Assembly (NCBI GenBank): GCA_945861515.1
Contig: CAMAVA010000003.1
Span: forward strand, 1-63,168
Reading direction: 5' to 3'
DNA from: Brevundimonas vancanneytii
GTDB lineage: Bacteria; Pseudomonadota; Alphaproteobacteria; Caulobacterales; Caulobacteraceae
Length of the DNA: 63,168 bases
Numbering within the stretch: position 1 is the stretch's first letter; each line of letters opens with the position of its first letter. The translations under genes were made by a program, and so were the position numbers. Below, one piece after another: positions 1 through 9,436 of this stretch. Under the pieces are notes generated by a model. The model ran no database searches. It worked only from the letters and a program-made list of their open reading frames with translations, and had not been told where the DNA came from.

Positions 1-94
1 GATCAAAGCGGGATCAAAGCAAGAACATCGTCAGAAACTGAGCGCAAACAGACACCTAAGCGTCACAGTTCAGATTCGCCTGCAAGGCGATATG

Positions 95-1045
95 TCATCC
101 CGCCGCACGGATGGCCTCGATCTTTTCCCACAGGGCCAGAGTCACGTCGGGGCCGCCGAACCGTTTCAGCTGCTGGGCGCCGGTGGGGGAGGTCACATTG
201 ATCTCGGTCAGGTAATCGCCGATGACATCCACCCCGACAAACAGCAGACCCCGGCGCTGCAGTTCCGGTCCGATGATGGCGCACAGTTCCAGGTCGCGGG
301 CCGTCAGGTCCACCGCCTCGGCCCGGCCGCCCCGGGCCAGGTTGCTTCGGACCTGGCCGCTGGCCGGCACCCGGTTGATGGCCCCGACCGGCTGGCCGTC
401 GACGAGCAGGATGCGCTTGTCGCCCTTGCTGACGGCCGGGATGAAGGCCTGGGCGATGACCGGCTCGCGGCCGATCATGGCATGCAGTTCCAGCAGGGCG
501 TCGAGATTGGGGTCGCCCTTCAACAGGCGCACAACCCCCGAACCACCGCCGCCATAGAGGGGCTTGAGCACGATATCGCCGTGCCGCTCCTGGAAGTCGC
601 GAATGGCTTCCGGATCACCGCTGATCAGGGTCGGCGGCTGGACGCCCGGAAATTCGGTGACGAACAGCTTTTCGGGGGCGTTGCGCACTTCGGTGGGATT
701 GTTCACCACCAGGGTGGCGGGATGCACCGCGTCCAGGAAATGGGTGGCGGTGATATAGGCCATGTCGAAGGGCGGGTCCTGGCGCATCAGGACCACGTCG
801 ATGTCCTCGGCCAGGTCCAGGGTTACAAAGGGACCTGCAGTCACATGGTCGCCCTTGACCGGCCGGATGGTCACCGCCTGGGCCCGGGCCCGCACCCGGC
901 CGTTTTCCTGGGTCAGATGGTCCGGTGAATAGACCCAGAGGCTGTGCCCGCGTTCCTGGGCATTGAGCATCATCAGGAAACTGGAATCGGTATCGATATT
1001 GATTCCGCCGATGGGATCCATCTGGACGGCGACGCGCAGGGTCAT
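95..1045 (-). CDS. gshB: Glutathione synthetase
   Basis: Cytosolic ATP-dependent ligase that joins gamma-glutamylcysteine and glycine to make glutathione. The 316-residue length is normal for bacterial GshB. The start reads [15 protein letters not shown], the usual N-terminal signature, followed by [13 protein letters not shown] and the glycine-rich ATP-grasp loop [14 protein letters not shown] near residue 165; INVTSPTG near the C-terminus is the family's metal/ATP-binding end. The ATG at 1045 has no better alternative. It is the last gene of a leftward cluster after the SirB1-like gene, about 100 bases downstream of that gene's stop, so it may have its own promoter. Identification is very secure. 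Confidence 0.96.
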   Translation of the reverse strand: MTLRVAVQMDPIGGINIDTDSSFLMMLNAQERGHSLWVYSPDHLTQENGRVRARAQAVTIRPVKGDHVTAGPFVTLDLAEDIDVVLMRQDPPFDMAYITATHFLDAVHPATLVVNNPTEVRNAPEKLFVTEFPGVQPPTLISGDPEAIRDFQERHGDIVLKPLYGGGGSGVVRLLKGDPNLDALLELHAMIGREPVIAQAFIPAVSKGDKRILLVDGQPVGAINRVPASGQVRSNLARGGRAEAVDLTARDLELCAIIGPELQRRGLLFVGVDVIGDYLTEINVTSPTGAQQLKRFGGPDVTLALWEKIEAIRAAG

Positions 1046-1142
1046 GGGAGCTCCGCAAAACTTCAGTCGCTAAGGTGAGGCCGCCCGGGCGATTTCGCCA
1101 TAGGCCGCCGGTTATTTCAGGCCGGGGTCAGCGCCGGCCGGG

Positions 1143-1958
1143 TCAGTTGAGGGTCCGCCTCAGGCGGTCGCGGCTGGCCCTGGCGGCCATGGCGGCCTCG
1201 CCCTGAAGTGCGCCGGTCCGGGACAGGGCCTCCAGGGCGCCGCCGAGAATTCCTTGCGCCTCACGGGCCTGGGCGACATCGAGCCAGAGGGCGGGAAGGG
1301 CCGGGGCGATCACCGCCCGACGCGATGCCGCCCGTTCCGCGCCGGCCCAGTCCTGCGCCGCATTGGCCCGGGCCAGGAGGTTGTTCTGGAGCCGGATCAG
1401 CACGCTTCGGTCGCTGACCGGGGCCATCAGCTGGTCAGGACGGCCGGCCAGGTCCGGAGCCAGACCGGCCCGCATGGCGCGGCGGGTCAGTTCCGAGGGC
1501 AGGACCACCCGGCCATCGCTGAAGGGGTCCAGGGCCATCAGCCCCTCGGTGGTCTCGATCCGCAGGAGGAAGTGGCCCGGAAAATCCACCCCCTGGACCT
1601 TGAGACCGCAGGCCCGGGCGGCATGGAGATAGACGATGCCCAGCATCACCGGCAGGCCCTTGCGGCGCTGGGCCAGGGCGATCAGATCGGCATTGTCCGG
1701 GTGATCATAGGTCATCAGGTCGCCGGTCAGACGCAGGTCTCCGGACATCGCTTCGGCCAGGGCTGCCTCGCCCCCCAGCTGTTTCAGATGAACCGCCAGC
1801 CGCTCCACGGCATGCCGGCCGAGGGCCTCTGCGTCGGCGGGATCGCGGCCGGGGTCTTCGTGAAGGGCGCAGGCCAGGGCCGCCTCGAACAGGGCAAACC
1901 CGTCATCCGGCGCCTGGCCAAGGCGGATGAGGGTCTGAAAGGCGTCTTCACGGGTCAT
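1143..1958 (-). CDS. SirB1/transglutaminase-like protein with TPR-type tail
   Basis: A 271-residue protein resembling the SirB1 family, which has a transglutaminase-like N-terminal half and a tetratricopeptide-like C-terminal half; its biochemical role is not established. The conserved stretch around residues 95-135 (RRKGLPVMLGIVYLHAAR followed by VQGVDFPGHFLLR) is the family hallmark. The ATG at 1958 was chosen because it lies five bases after the stop of yraN; the frame stays open further upstream but would run into yraN. Translation is probably coupled to yraN. Family assignment is good, function unknown. Confidence 0.85.
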   Translation of the reverse strand: MTREDAFQTLIRLGQAPDDGFALFEAALACALHEDPGRDPADAEALGRHAVERLAVHLKQLGGEAALAEAMSGDLRLTGDLMTYDHPDNADLIALAQRRKGLPVMLGIVYLHAARACGLKVQGVDFPGHFLLRIETTEGLMALDPFSDGRVVLPSELTRRAMRAGLAPDLAGRPDQLMAPVSDRSVLIRLQNNLLARANAAQDWAGAERAASRRAVIAPALPALWLDVAQAREAQGILGGALEALSRTGALQGEAAMAARASRDRLRRTLN

Positions 1959-1963
1959 GGCCC

Positions 1964-2341
1964 TCAATAGCCTCCCGGCCAGGCATCTGGAATATGGCGC
2001 GGCCATCGCCCCGGGCTGACCACCATCAGGTCCAGCCGCAGGGTGCAGCCTTTCAGGGCCGGCCGGTTCTGCATCAACTGGGCGCCGGCCCGGCGCAGCC
2101 GCTCCCTCTGGTCCGGCCGCACCGCCTCCAGCGCCGCCTGGGCCGTCAACCGGCTCTTGACCTCGACCACGGCCAGAACCCCGCCCTTGAGGGCCAGGAG
2201 GTCAATCTCGCCCCGTCGCGTGCGCAGGCGAAATCCCAGGATCCGGTAGCCGCGCAGCAGCAGGACCAGGGCGGCCCAGACCTCGGCCCGGCGGCCGGAC
2301 CTTCGCGCCGCCCCGCCCCTTTGCCGGCGGGCCTGGCTCAC
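1964..2341 (-). CDS. YraN-family (UPF0102) endonuclease-like protein
   Basis: A 125-residue protein of the YraN/UPF0102 family, a restriction-endonuclease-like fold related to Holliday junction resolvases. The diagnostic motif is RTRRGEIDLLA followed by VVEVKSR around residues 40-65, which supplies the acidic and lysine residues of a PD-(D/E)XK-type site. The basic N-terminus (RRQRGGAARRSGRRAE) is also typical. It starts four bases inside the end of rsmI (ATGA overlap), so the two are translationally coupled; yraN next to rsmI is a widely conserved arrangement. Precise function remains unsettled in the family. Confidence 0.9.
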   Translation of the reverse strand: MSQARRQRGGAARRSGRRAEVWAALVLLLRGYRILGFRLRTRRGEIDLLALKGGVLAVVEVKSRLTAQAALEAVRPDQRERLRRAGAQLMQNRPALKGCTLRLDLMVVSPGRWPRHIPDAWPGGY

Positions 2342-3222
2342 CGGCCTTCCCGCAGCGCCAGGGCCATGCGGTAGAGATCCCGGCGCGGCAGGCCGAGGCT
2401 CCTGGCCACCTCAGAGGCCGCCTCGCCCGGCGGCAGGCGGGTCAGGGCCTCGACCAGGGCCGACTGGGCGTCGGCGGCCGTGGCCACCTCGGCCTCGCCC
2501 GGCCCGACAATGATGACGATCTCGCCCTTCGGGTCATCCAGGGCCGGGTCCTGGGCCAGGATATCCAGGGTCCCCCGGACGCAGGTCTCATGCAGCTTGG
2601 TCAGTTCCCGGGCCACGGCGGCAGGACGGGGGCCGAAGACGGCGGCCATGTCGGCCAGGCTGGCCGCCAGCCGCGAGCCGCCCTCGAAGAAGATCAGGGT
2701 GGCCCGGATCGTGGCCAGTTCCGCCAGGAAGGTCCGGCGGGCGGCGCTGCGCGGCGGCGGAAACCCGGCAAACAGGAACCGGTCGGTGGGCAGGCCGGCC
2801 AGGGTCAGGGCGGCCAGGGCGGCGGACGGGCCGGGGATCGGGATGACCGCATGGCCTGCCGCGATGGCGGCCCGGGCCAGGCCATAGCCCGGATCGCTGA
2901 CCATGGGGGTGCCGGCGTCGCTGACCAGGGCGACGCGCCCGCCCCCGGCCAACAGGGCAAGGGTCTTATGGGTGGGGCCGCGCGGGTCTTCCCGGGCGGC
3001 GGCATGTTCGTCGAACCGTTCCATCTTCCTGGACAGGCCATAGGCCGTCAGCAGCTTGGCGGTGACCCTGGTGTCCTCGGCCAGGACCAGGTCGCAGCCG
3101 TTCAGCACATCCAGGGCCCGCAGGGTGATATCCCTCAGATGGCCGATAGGGGTGGCGACCAGATAGAGGCCGGGGTCCAGGGGCGCCTCGGACAGGGCGG
3201 GAACGGGCGGGCGTTTGGACAC
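2338..3222 (-). CDS. rsmI: 16S rRNA (cytidine1402-2'-O)-methyltransferase
   Basis: SAM-dependent tetrapyrrole-methylase-fold enzyme that 2'-O-methylates C1402 of 16S rRNA in the ribosomal P site. Visible family motifs are LYLVATPIGHLRDITLRAL near the N-terminus, LAEDTRVT, and SDAGTPMVSDPGYGL. The start is uncertain: no ATG precedes the catalytic domain. I prefer the GTG at 3222 (294 residues, short N-terminal lead); a TTG at 3318 would add 32 residues not normally seen in RsmI. It heads the leftward rsmI-yraN-SirB1-like cluster and diverges from the thioredoxin-fold gene at 3334. Function secure, start moderate. Confidence 0.92.
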   Translation of the reverse strand: MSKRPPVPALSEAPLDPGLYLVATPIGHLRDITLRALDVLNGCDLVLAEDTRVTAKLLTAYGLSRKMERFDEHAAAREDPRGPTHKTLALLAGGGRVALVSDAGTPMVSDPGYGLARAAIAAGHAVIPIPGPSAALAALTLAGLPTDRFLFAGFPPPRSAARRTFLAELATIRATLIFFEGGSRLAASLADMAAVFGPRPAAVARELTKLHETCVRGTLDILAQDPALDDPKGEIVIIVGPGEAEVATAADAQSALVEALTRLPPGEAASEVARSLGLPRRDLYRMALALREGR

Positions 3223-3333
3223 AAAACCTCTGGGGCGACCGATCGGGAACGGGGGTGCAAAGGATACAGCGCCTTGCCGCCCGGCGTCCGTCAAGGGATA
3301 GAGGGAGACCTTTTGCAAGGATCAGGGCCGCCC

Positions 3334-3993
3334 ATGAACAAGGTCATTCTCTGGATCGTGCTGATCGTGGTCCTGACCGGCGCCGGCCTGGGCGGCTGGT
3401 GGTGGCTGGATCTGCGCTGGCGGCCCCAGGTGGTGACCCGCCACCAGGGCGAGATCGTGAAGATTCTCGATGCGTCAGGCTATGTCTCGCCCAAGCTGAC
3501 CGGACCCAGGCTCTACATGATCGGCTTCCGCAGCTGTCCGGACTGTATCCGGTTCAAGACGGAGGTCTTTCCGGCCCTGCATGCCGCCGGGGTCGACACC
3601 CGGGTCATCGAGATCGCCCGGGATGACTTGAACGGCGCCGAGAAATCCACCCCGGCCGAGCGGACCACCGTGGCGGAACTGTGGATCAACCGGGACTGGA
3701 CCCTGTTCGAACGCTGGGCGGCGGTGCCGGCCGACGCCTGGACGGCGCCGGGCCTTGGCCCGGCCGACGGGGACATGGCCCGCACGGCCGTGGTCGAGGC
3801 CGGCCGCAAGATGGTGCAGGACCTGCGCCCGCTGCTGACCGCCAACGGCGTCAAGGTCAGCCCGGCGGGAATCCGCTATCCGACCCTGGTCTGGTGGACC
3901 CAGGACGGTAAGATGAAGGCCTGCGCCTGCGAGGACCGTGAGACCTACCGCTATCTGCGGGCGGACCTGGGCGCGGCCCCGGCCCGTTATTGA
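3334..3993 (+). CDS. Membrane-anchored thioredoxin-fold protein (CPDC motif)
   Basis: A 219-residue protein with one N-terminal membrane segment (residues 4-25) and an outward domain. Residues around 65-75 read GFRSCPDC, a thioredoxin-like CXXC, followed by a segment resembling a thioredoxin alpha/beta unit (VDTRVIEIARDD). A second cysteine pair (KACACED) lies near the C-terminus, preceded by a proline-containing strand (RYPTLVWW) that could be the cis-proline region. A role in periplasmic disulfide or redox chemistry is inferred, not shown. The ATG at 3334 directly precedes the membrane anchor. It stands alone between divergent rsmI and zapE. Confidence 0.75.
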   Translation: MNKVILWIVLIVVLTGAGLGGWWWLDLRWRPQVVTRHQGEIVKILDASGYVSPKLTGPRLYMIGFRSCPDCIRFKTEVFPALHAAGVDTRVIEIARDDLNGAEKSTPAERTTVAELWINRDWTLFERWAAVPADAWTAPGLGPADGDMARTAVVEAGRKMVQDLRPLLTANGVKVSPAGIRYPTLVWWTQDGKMKACACEDRETYRYLRADLGAAPARY

Positions 3994-4031
3994 CCCCATC
4001 CCTGATGACCTGAAGATCAGGGACGAGACCC

Positions 4032-5150
4032 ATGCCTGACTCTGTTCGCACCGCTTATCGACAGCGCCTTGCCGAAGGGCTGATCCAGCCGGACGCCGCC
4101 CAGGAGCGGGCGGTGGAGGCCCTTTGCCGGCTGGAATCCGATCTCGACCGGGCAGGTGAGCCGGGCTTTTCCCTGTTCGGCCGCAAGCCCAAGAGCCAGA
4201 GGGGGCTCTATCTCTGGGGACCGGTCGGGCGGGGCAAGTCCATGCTGATGGACCTGTTCTTCGACAGCGCCCCGGTGGCGAAGAAGCGCCGCATCCATTT
4301 CCATGGCTTCATGGCCGAGGTTCACGCCTATGTGGACGCCTGGCGCAAGGGCGACGCTGCGGCCCGCAAGGCGCTGTTCGGCCAGGCGAAAGGGGATGAT
4401 CCCATCGCCCCGACCGCCGACGCCATCGCCGCCGACGCCAGGCTGCTGTGTTTTGACGAGCTGCAGGTCACCGACATCGCCGACGCCATGATCCTGGGCC
4501 GGCTGTTCGAGGCCCTGTTCGAGCGGGGGGTGACCCTGGTGGCCACCTCCAACCGCCCGCCGGAAGACCTCTACAAGGACGGTCTGAACCGGCAGCTGTT
4601 CCTGCCCTTTGTGGACATGCTCAAGAACCGGCTGGAGGTCGTGGCGGTGAAGGGACCGAAGGACTTTCGCCTGGACCGGCTGCGCTCGGCCCGGGTCTGG
4701 CTGGCGCCCGACGATCCCGACAACCAGCGACAGTTCGACCGGCTGTGGACCGACATGCTGGACGGCCAGGCCGAAACGGGCGCGACCCTGGAGGTCCTGG
4801 GCCGTCGGCTGCATCTGCCCCGGGCCAGCGGCGGGCTGGTGCGGGCCAGGTTCGCCAGCCTGTGTGAGCACGCCCTGGGACCGCAGGACTATCTGGCCCT
4901 GGCGGCGCGGTTCCACACGGTGTTCCTGGAGGACGTGCCCCGGCTGACCCCGGCCCGCCGGGACGCCGCCAAGCGGTTCAACACCCTGGTCGACGCCCTG
5001 TACGAGGCCCGGGTCCGGCTGGTCGCCCTGGCCGCCGTCCGCCCGCGAGACCTCTATCCCGAAGGCGACGGCTCCTTTGAATTCGAACGCACCGTCTCCC
5101 GGCTGGAAGAGATGCAGTCCACCGGCTGGCTGGAACAGGAGCGGGACTGA
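4032..5150 (+). CDS. zapE: Cell division protein ZapE (AFG1-type ATPase)
   Basis: A 372-residue P-loop ATPase of the AFG1/ZapE family, linked to Z-ring function during division in proteobacteria and to protein quality control in mitochondria. The Walker A loop LWGPVGRGKSMLMDLFF sits near residues 60-75, Walker B is LLCFDELQVTDIADAM, and the sensor segment VATSNRPPEDLYKDGLNR follows; RIHFHGFM is another family marker. Length and order agree with the family. The ATG at 4032 gives the expected short N-terminus. It lies 38 bases after the thioredoxin-fold gene and could be cotranscribed with it. Confidence 0.93.
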   Translation: MPDSVRTAYRQRLAEGLIQPDAAQERAVEALCRLESDLDRAGEPGFSLFGRKPKSQRGLYLWGPVGRGKSMLMDLFFDSAPVAKKRRIHFHGFMAEVHAYVDAWRKGDAAARKALFGQAKGDDPIAPTADAIAADARLLCFDELQVTDIADAMILGRLFEALFERGVTLVATSNRPPEDLYKDGLNRQLFLPFVDMLKNRLEVVAVKGPKDFRLDRLRSARVWLAPDDPDNQRQFDRLWTDMLDGQAETGATLEVLGRRLHLPRASGGLVRARFASLCEHALGPQDYLALAARFHTVFLEDVPRLTPARRDAAKRFNTLVDALYEARVRLVALAAVRPRDLYPEGDGSFEFERTVSRLEEMQSTGWLEQERD

Positions 5151-5245
5151 GCCTCGCCAACGGGCAGGCGGCCATTGCCAGGCGTTGGAATGGAGGCTGC
5201 CGGTTGGTCGCCCAAGGTTCCTGTTCGCCTGTCACCCGCTTTTGT

Positions 5246-5273
5246 TTGACACGGGCGCGATGGGGGTTAAATC
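5246..5273 (+). promoter_or_regulatory. Candidate housekeeping promoter of the sdh operon
   Basis: TTGACAC at 5246-5252 and GTTAAATC at 5266-5273 separated by 13 bases fit the Caulobacter sigma73 consensus (TTGACGS, 10-14 bases, GCTANAWC), 43 bases before the sdhC start. Recognised by eye only. Confidence 0.55.
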
Positions 5274-5315
5274 CGGGGCAGTGCCAGTTCAGGGCCCAGA
5301 AAATCCGGAATCGCA

Positions 5316-5723
5316 ATGACGCAAGCCTCTTCAGGCGGTCGTGAACGGCCGCTCTCGCCGCACCTGCAGGTCTGGCGCTGGCATGTGACCATGCTGACCT
5401 CGATCCTCAACCGGGTGACCGGGGTGGGGCTCTATGGCGCCACCCTCCTGGCTGCCGCCTGGGCGGTGACCCTGGCGGCCGGGCCGCGGGCCTATGGCCT
5501 CTATATGGGCCTGCTGGGCTCCATCCCCGGCAAGGCGGCGCTGTTCCTGGTGACGGTTTCCCTGTTCTACCACCTGGGCAACGGCGTGCGGCATCTTGTC
5601 TGGGACGCCGGTCGCGGCCTGGACATCAAGTCGGCCAATGCCAGCAGCGCAGCGGTCATCGCCTTTGGCCTGGTGGCGGCGGTCGCCGTCTGGATCGTGG
5701 CCGGCCTGATGGGAGCCCTGTGA
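5316..5723 (+). CDS. sdhC: Succinate dehydrogenase cytochrome b556 subunit
   Basis: Membrane anchor of respiratory complex II, which with SdhD binds haem b and ubiquinone. The 135-residue protein shows the SdhC signature RPLSPHLQVWRWH followed by SILNRVTGVGLYG, then three hydrophobic helices; the haem-ligand histidine is expected in the segment FYHLGNGVRHLVWD. It is the first gene of sdhC-sdhD-sdhA-(GFA)-sdhB, with a promoter-like element just upstream. Its stop overlaps the ATG of sdhD by one base (TGATG), so translation is likely coupled. Confidence 0.95.
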   Translation: MTQASSGGRERPLSPHLQVWRWHVTMLTSILNRVTGVGLYGATLLAAAWAVTLAAGPRAYGLYMGLLGSIPGKAALFLVTVSLFYHLGNGVRHLVWDAGRGLDIKSANASSAAVIAFGLVAAVAVWIVAGLMGAL

Positions 5724-6115
5724 TGAGCCATCCCTACCGCACCCCCCTTTCCCGCGCCCGGGGCAACGGCGCCGCCGGCCATGGCGCCGGACACTGGATC
5801 GCCGAGCGGGTCGGGTCGATCGCCCTGGTCCCGCTGATCCTCTGGGTGGTCTATGCCGCCCTGCAGCTGGCCCCCATGAGCCGGGACGGCGCCATCGCCT
5901 GGCTGGGCCAGCCGCTGAACGCGCTTCTGATGATCCTGACCTTTGTCGTCAGCATCTGGCACATGCATGACGGGCTGCGGGTCGTGATCGAGGACTATCT
6001 CGCGACCATCTTCGTCAAATCGGCGGCCCTGCTGGCCAATCTGTTCATCTGCGTCCTGGCCGGTGGCCTGGCCGTGATTTCGATCCTCAAGATCGCACTG
6101 GGAGCGGCTCTCTAG
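5723..6115 (+). CDS. sdhD: Succinate dehydrogenase hydrophobic anchor subunit
   Basis: The second membrane anchor of complex II, 130 residues with three hydrophobic segments. The marker sequence [17 protein letters not shown], around residues 77-93, contains the conserved haem/quinone-region histidine and the downstream Asp-Tyr. The ATG at 5723 overlaps the sdhC stop; a GTG three bases earlier is also open but less likely. The stop precedes the sdhA ATG by two bases. The N-terminus ([21 protein letters not shown]) resembles alphaproteobacterial SdhD. Identification is firm through context and motif. Confidence 0.94.
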   Translation: MSHPYRTPLSRARGNGAAGHGAGHWIAERVGSIALVPLILWVVYAALQLAPMSRDGAIAWLGQPLNALLMILTFVVSIWHMHDGLRVVIEDYLATIFVKSAALLANLFICVLAGGLAVISILKIALGAAL

Positions 6116-6117
6116 CC

Positions 6118-7905
6118 ATGGCGACCTATCAGTTCATCGACCATACCTATGACGTCGTTGTCGTCGGGGCCGGCGGTTCCGGCCTGCGGGCCGCCCTTGG
6201 CTGCGCCGAGGCCGGGCTGAAGACCGCCTGCGTCAGCAAGGTCTTCCCGACCCGCTCCCACACCGTGGCGGCCCAGGGCGGCATTTCCGCCAGCCTGGGC
6301 AACATGGGCGAGGATGACTGGCGCTGGCACATGTACGACACCGTCAAGGGGTCGGACTGGCTGGGCGACCAGGACGCCATCGAATACCTGACCCGCAATG
6401 CGCCGGCCGCCGTCTATGAGCTGGAACATTGGGGCGTGCCCTTCAGCCGCACGGCCGAGGGCAAGATCTATCAGCGCGCCTTTGGCGGCATGACCAAGAA
6501 CTATGGCGAGGCGCCGATCCAGCGGACCTGCGCCGCCGCCGACCGCACCGGCCATGCCATGCTCCACACCATGTACGGCCAGAGCCTGCGCCGGAACGTG
6601 GAGTTCTTCATCGAGTATTTCGCCCTCGACCTGATCATGGACGACGGCGTCTGCCGGGGTGTCACGGCCTGGAAGCTGGACGACGGCGCCCTGCACCGGT
6701 TCCAGGCCCAGAAGGTGATCCTGGCCACCGGCGGCTATGGCCGGGCCTATTTCAGCGCCACCAGCGCCCATACCTGCACCGGCGACGGCAACGCCATGGT
6801 GTTGCGCGCCGGCCTGCCGCTGCAGGACATGGAGTTCGTGCAGTTCCATCCGACCGGCATCTATGGGGCCGGCTGCCTGATCACCGAAGGCGCCCGGGGC
6901 GAGGGCGGCTATCTGACCAACAGCGAGGGCGAGCGGTTCATGGAGCGCTATGCGCCCTCCGTGAAGGACCTGGCCCCCCGGGACATGGTCAGCCGGGCCA
7001 TGACGATCGAGATCCGTGAAGGCCGGGGCGTGGGCCCCAACAAGGACCATATCTTCCTGCACCTCGATCACCTCGACCCCAAGGTGCTGCATGAGCGGCT
7101 GCCGGGGATATCCGAGACGGCCAAGGTCTTCGCCGGGGTCGATGTGACCAAGGCGCCGATCCCGGTCCTGCCGACCGTCCACTACAACATGGGCGGCATC
7201 CCGACCAACTATCACGGCGAGGTCCTGACCCTGAAGGACGGCGAGCCGGACACCCCGGTGCCCGGCCTGATGGCGGTGGGCGAGGCGGCCTGCGTCTCGG
7301 TCCATGGGGCCAACCGTCTGGGCAGCAACAGCCTGATCGATCTGGTGGTGTTTGGCCGGGCCGTCGGTCTGCGCTGCGCCGACACGGTCAAGGCCGGGGC
7401 CACCCAGCCGGAAATGAAGGACAGCTATACCGAGGCGCACCTGGCGCGGTTCGACCACTTCCGCAACGCCAATGGCTCGACCTCCACCGCCGCCCTGCGG
7501 CTGGACATGCAGAAGGCCATGCAGGAGGACGCCGCCGTGTTCCGCACCGGCGAAACCCTGGCCTCGGGCGTCGAGCGGGTTGCCAAGGTCATCTCCGGCC
7601 GGGCCGACATCAAGGTCGTAGACCGGGGCCTGGTCTGGAACAGCGACCTGATGGAGACCCTGGAGTTCGACAACCTGGTCGGCCAGGCGGCGGTCACGGT
7701 CGGCGGCGCCCTGCACCGCACCGAAAGCCGCGGCGCCCATGCCCGGGAGGACTATCCGGATCGCAATGACGGGGAGTGGATGACCCACACCCTGGCTTGG
7801 TTCGATGATGTCACGGGCGCTGTCCGGTTCGATGCCCGGCCGGTCCACAGCTACACCATGACCAACGAGATCGCCTATATCCCGCCCAAAGCCCGGGTCT
7901 ATTGA
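6118..7905 (+). CDS. sdhA: Succinate dehydrogenase flavoprotein subunit
   Basis: Catalytic subunit of complex II that oxidises succinate to fumarate with covalently bound FAD. The 595-residue protein has the dinucleotide fold [15 protein letters not shown], the flavinylation region [11 protein letters not shown], the active-site stretch [14 protein letters not shown] and EGARGEGG, and the C-terminal FAD segment [15 protein letters not shown]. The length is standard. It is the third gene in the operon and its stop overlaps the candidate start of the GFA-family gene, an unusual neighbour between sdhA and sdhB. Confidence 0.98.
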   Translation: MATYQFIDHTYDVVVVGAGGSGLRAALGCAEAGLKTACVSKVFPTRSHTVAAQGGISASLGNMGEDDWRWHMYDTVKGSDWLGDQDAIEYLTRNAPAAVYELEHWGVPFSRTAEGKIYQRAFGGMTKNYGEAPIQRTCAAADRTGHAMLHTMYGQSLRRNVEFFIEYFALDLIMDDGVCRGVTAWKLDDGALHRFQAQKVILATGGYGRAYFSATSAHTCTGDGNAMVLRAGLPLQDMEFVQFHPTGIYGAGCLITEGARGEGGYLTNSEGERFMERYAPSVKDLAPRDMVSRAMTIEIREGRGVGPNKDHIFLHLDHLDPKVLHERLPGISETAKVFAGVDVTKAPIPVLPTVHYNMGGIPTNYHGEVLTLKDGEPDTPVPGLMAVGEAACVSVHGANRLGSNSLIDLVVFGRAVGLRCADTVKAGATQPEMKDSYTEAHLARFDHFRNANGSTSTAALRLDMQKAMQEDAAVFRTGETLASGVERVAKVISGRADIKVVDRGLVWNSDLMETLEFDNLVGQAAVTVGGALHRTESRGAHAREDYPDRNDGEWMTHTLAWFDDVTGAVRFDARPVHSYTMTNEIAYIPPKARVY

Positions 7906-8312
7906 TCGTGCTGACCGGCGGCTGCCAGTGCGGGTTCCTGCGGTACGAGGCGTCCGGCGTCCCGTTCGAGGAGACGCTTTGCCATTGTTCCCTGTGTCGT
8001 GGCACGACCGGGGCCCCGGCTGTGGCCTGGTTCAGCGTCCGGCCGAGGGATTTCAAGTTCACCGAGGGCAAGCCGACCCGCTATGCCTCGTCCGAGACCG
8101 GAACCCGCAGCTTCTGTCCCCAGTGCGGCGCCCAGGTGACCTTCCAGAGCACGGCCCATCCCGGCGAGCTCGTTGTCACCACAGCCACCCTGGATGATCC
8201 GGACGCGGTCCCGCCCAAGGACCAGACCTGGGTCTCCAGCCGGGTGCGGTGGATGGACGATGTGCCCTCCTTGAACAGCTATCCGCGCGATCGCGCCGAG
8301 GGCCGGACATGA
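7902..8312 (+). CDS. GFA/CENP-V-family zinc protein inside the sdh operon
   Basis: A 136-residue protein of the glutathione-dependent formaldehyde-activating (GFA/CENP-V) fold. Zinc-site cysteines are visible as [25 protein letters not shown] and [10 protein letters not shown]. Members often act as, or resemble, carbon-sulfur lyases; the substrate here is unknown. The frame starts with TTG at 7902 overlapping the sdhA stop; GTG at 7908 is an alternative that gives the compact [10 protein letters not shown]-terminus. It is followed by 58 bases before sdhB, so it almost certainly shares the sdh transcript. A functional link to complex II is not established. Confidence 0.85.
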   Translation: MIVLTGGCQCGFLRYEASGVPFEETLCHCSLCRGTTGAPAVAWFSVRPRDFKFTEGKPTRYASSETGTRSFCPQCGAQVTFQSTAHPGELVVTTATLDDPDAVPPKDQTWVSSRVRWMDDVPSLNSYPRDRAEGRT

Positions 8313-8370
8313 TCCGATCTGCCTGCTGTGTTGAAATCCAATTCTTCTTCGACCCCAAGGATTCCGCCTG

Positions 8371-9153
8371 ATGGTCCAGCTTTCGCTTCCCAAGAATTCC
8401 CGCGTCGGCAAGGGCCGGCACTATGCCGCGCCGAAGGGCGCCAGGAAGGTCAAGACCTTCAAGATCTACCGCTATGATCCGGAGGGAACGGAAAATCCGC
8501 GCTGGGACACCTATGACGTCGATGTCGAGGCCTGCGGCCCGATGCTGCTGGACGTCCTGATCCACATCAAGAACGGGGTCGACCCCACCCTGACCTTCCG
8601 CCGGTCCTGCCGGGAAGGGGTCTGCGGCTCCTGCGCCATGAATATCGGCGGCCGCAACACGCTTGCCTGCACCCGCGGCTGGGAAGAGGTCGACGGCAAG
8701 GAAATCACCATCAGCCCGCTGCCCAGCATGCCGGTGGTCAAGGACCTGGTCCCCGACCTGACCATGTTCTACGCGCAGTACGCCTCCATCGAGCCCTGGC
8801 TCCATACCGAGACGCCCGAGCCCCAGAAGGAATGGCGCCAGGCCCCGGAAGACCGCGCCAAGCTGGATGGCCTGTACGAGTGCATCCTCTGCGCCTGCTG
8901 CACGACCAGCTGCCCCAGCTACTGGTGGAACGGCGAGCGCTATCTGGGCCCGGCCACCCTGCTGCAGTCCTATCGCTGGCTGATCGACAGCCGCGACGAG
9001 GCCACCGGCGAGCGGCTTGACGCCCTGGAAGACCCCTTCAAGCTCTATCGTTGCCACACCATCATGAACTGCGCCCAGGTCTGCCCCAAGGGGCTGAACC
9101 CGGCCAAGGCCATCGCCGAGGTCAAGAAGATGCTGGCCGAGCGGGTGGTGTGA
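8371..9153 (+). CDS. sdhB: Succinate dehydrogenase iron-sulfur subunit
   Basis: Electron-transfer subunit of complex II. The 260-residue protein shows all three cluster motifs in order: [13 protein letters not shown] for the 2Fe-2S centre near residue 75, then [13 protein letters not shown] for the 4Fe-4S centre, and [17 protein letters not shown], which completes the 3Fe-4S and 4Fe-4S ligands. The ATG at 8371 gives the usual alphaproteobacterial N-terminus ([16 protein letters not shown]). It closes the sdh operon and is followed by a hairpin-forming repeat pair. Confidence 0.98.
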   Translation: MVQLSLPKNSRVGKGRHYAAPKGARKVKTFKIYRYDPEGTENPRWDTYDVDVEACGPMLLDVLIHIKNGVDPTLTFRRSCREGVCGSCAMNIGGRNTLACTRGWEEVDGKEITISPLPSMPVVKDLVPDLTMFYAQYASIEPWLHTETPEPQKEWRQAPEDRAKLDGLYECILCACCTTSCPSYWWNGERYLGPATLLQSYRWLIDSRDEATGERLDALEDPFKLYRCHTIMNCAQVCPKGLNPAKAIAEVKKMLAERVV

Positions 9154-9164
9154 GGGGGACTTTT

Positions 9165-9320
9165 CCTTCTCCCGCCTGTCGGGAGAAGGTGGAGGCGTAG
9201 CGGCCGGATGAGGACGGCGCCGGCCTTTGAAGGTCTGCATCGACCACGCTCACCGACCTGCCGCGCTGCCCTCATCCGTCGGCCTTCGGCCGCCCCCTTC
9301 TCCCGAAGAGCAGGAGAAGG
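9165..9320. repeat. Inverted pair of REP-like hairpin units
   Basis: Two copies of one element lie in opposite orientation, at 9165-9213 and 9269-9320. The first contains a perfect 10-bp stem ccttctcccg / cgggagaagg with a 5-base loop (9165-9189) followed by a cggccggatgagg tail. The second is the reverse arrangement, with ccctcatccg first and the stem at 9296-9305 / 9311-9320 with one mismatch. This is the layout of bacterial REP/BIME pairs. It could protect the sdh mRNA 3' end or end transcription, although there is no T-run. Confidence 0.75.
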
Positions 9321-9436
9321 GCTTCATGAGTTTCCCATCCGTCTGAGCGGAGACCACACATCCTCTGCGTCAGGCCTGCACGCCCTGTGGCGCAAGGTCA
9401 GGCCAGCGACGCCCGGGTCGTGAGGGAGACCATTCC

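Noticed and set aside
1-94. Tandem gatcaaagc repeat at the window start
   Set aside because: Only two copies of nine bases and no pairing partner; too short to call a repeat element, and nothing else is recognisable in these bases.
6112-7848. 578-residue antisense frame over sdhA
   Set aside because: No recognisable domain, entirely inside sdhA, and composition matches third-position GC bias.
9165-9320. CRISPR array
   Set aside because: There are only two units, in opposite orientation and without regular spacers; this is a REP pair.
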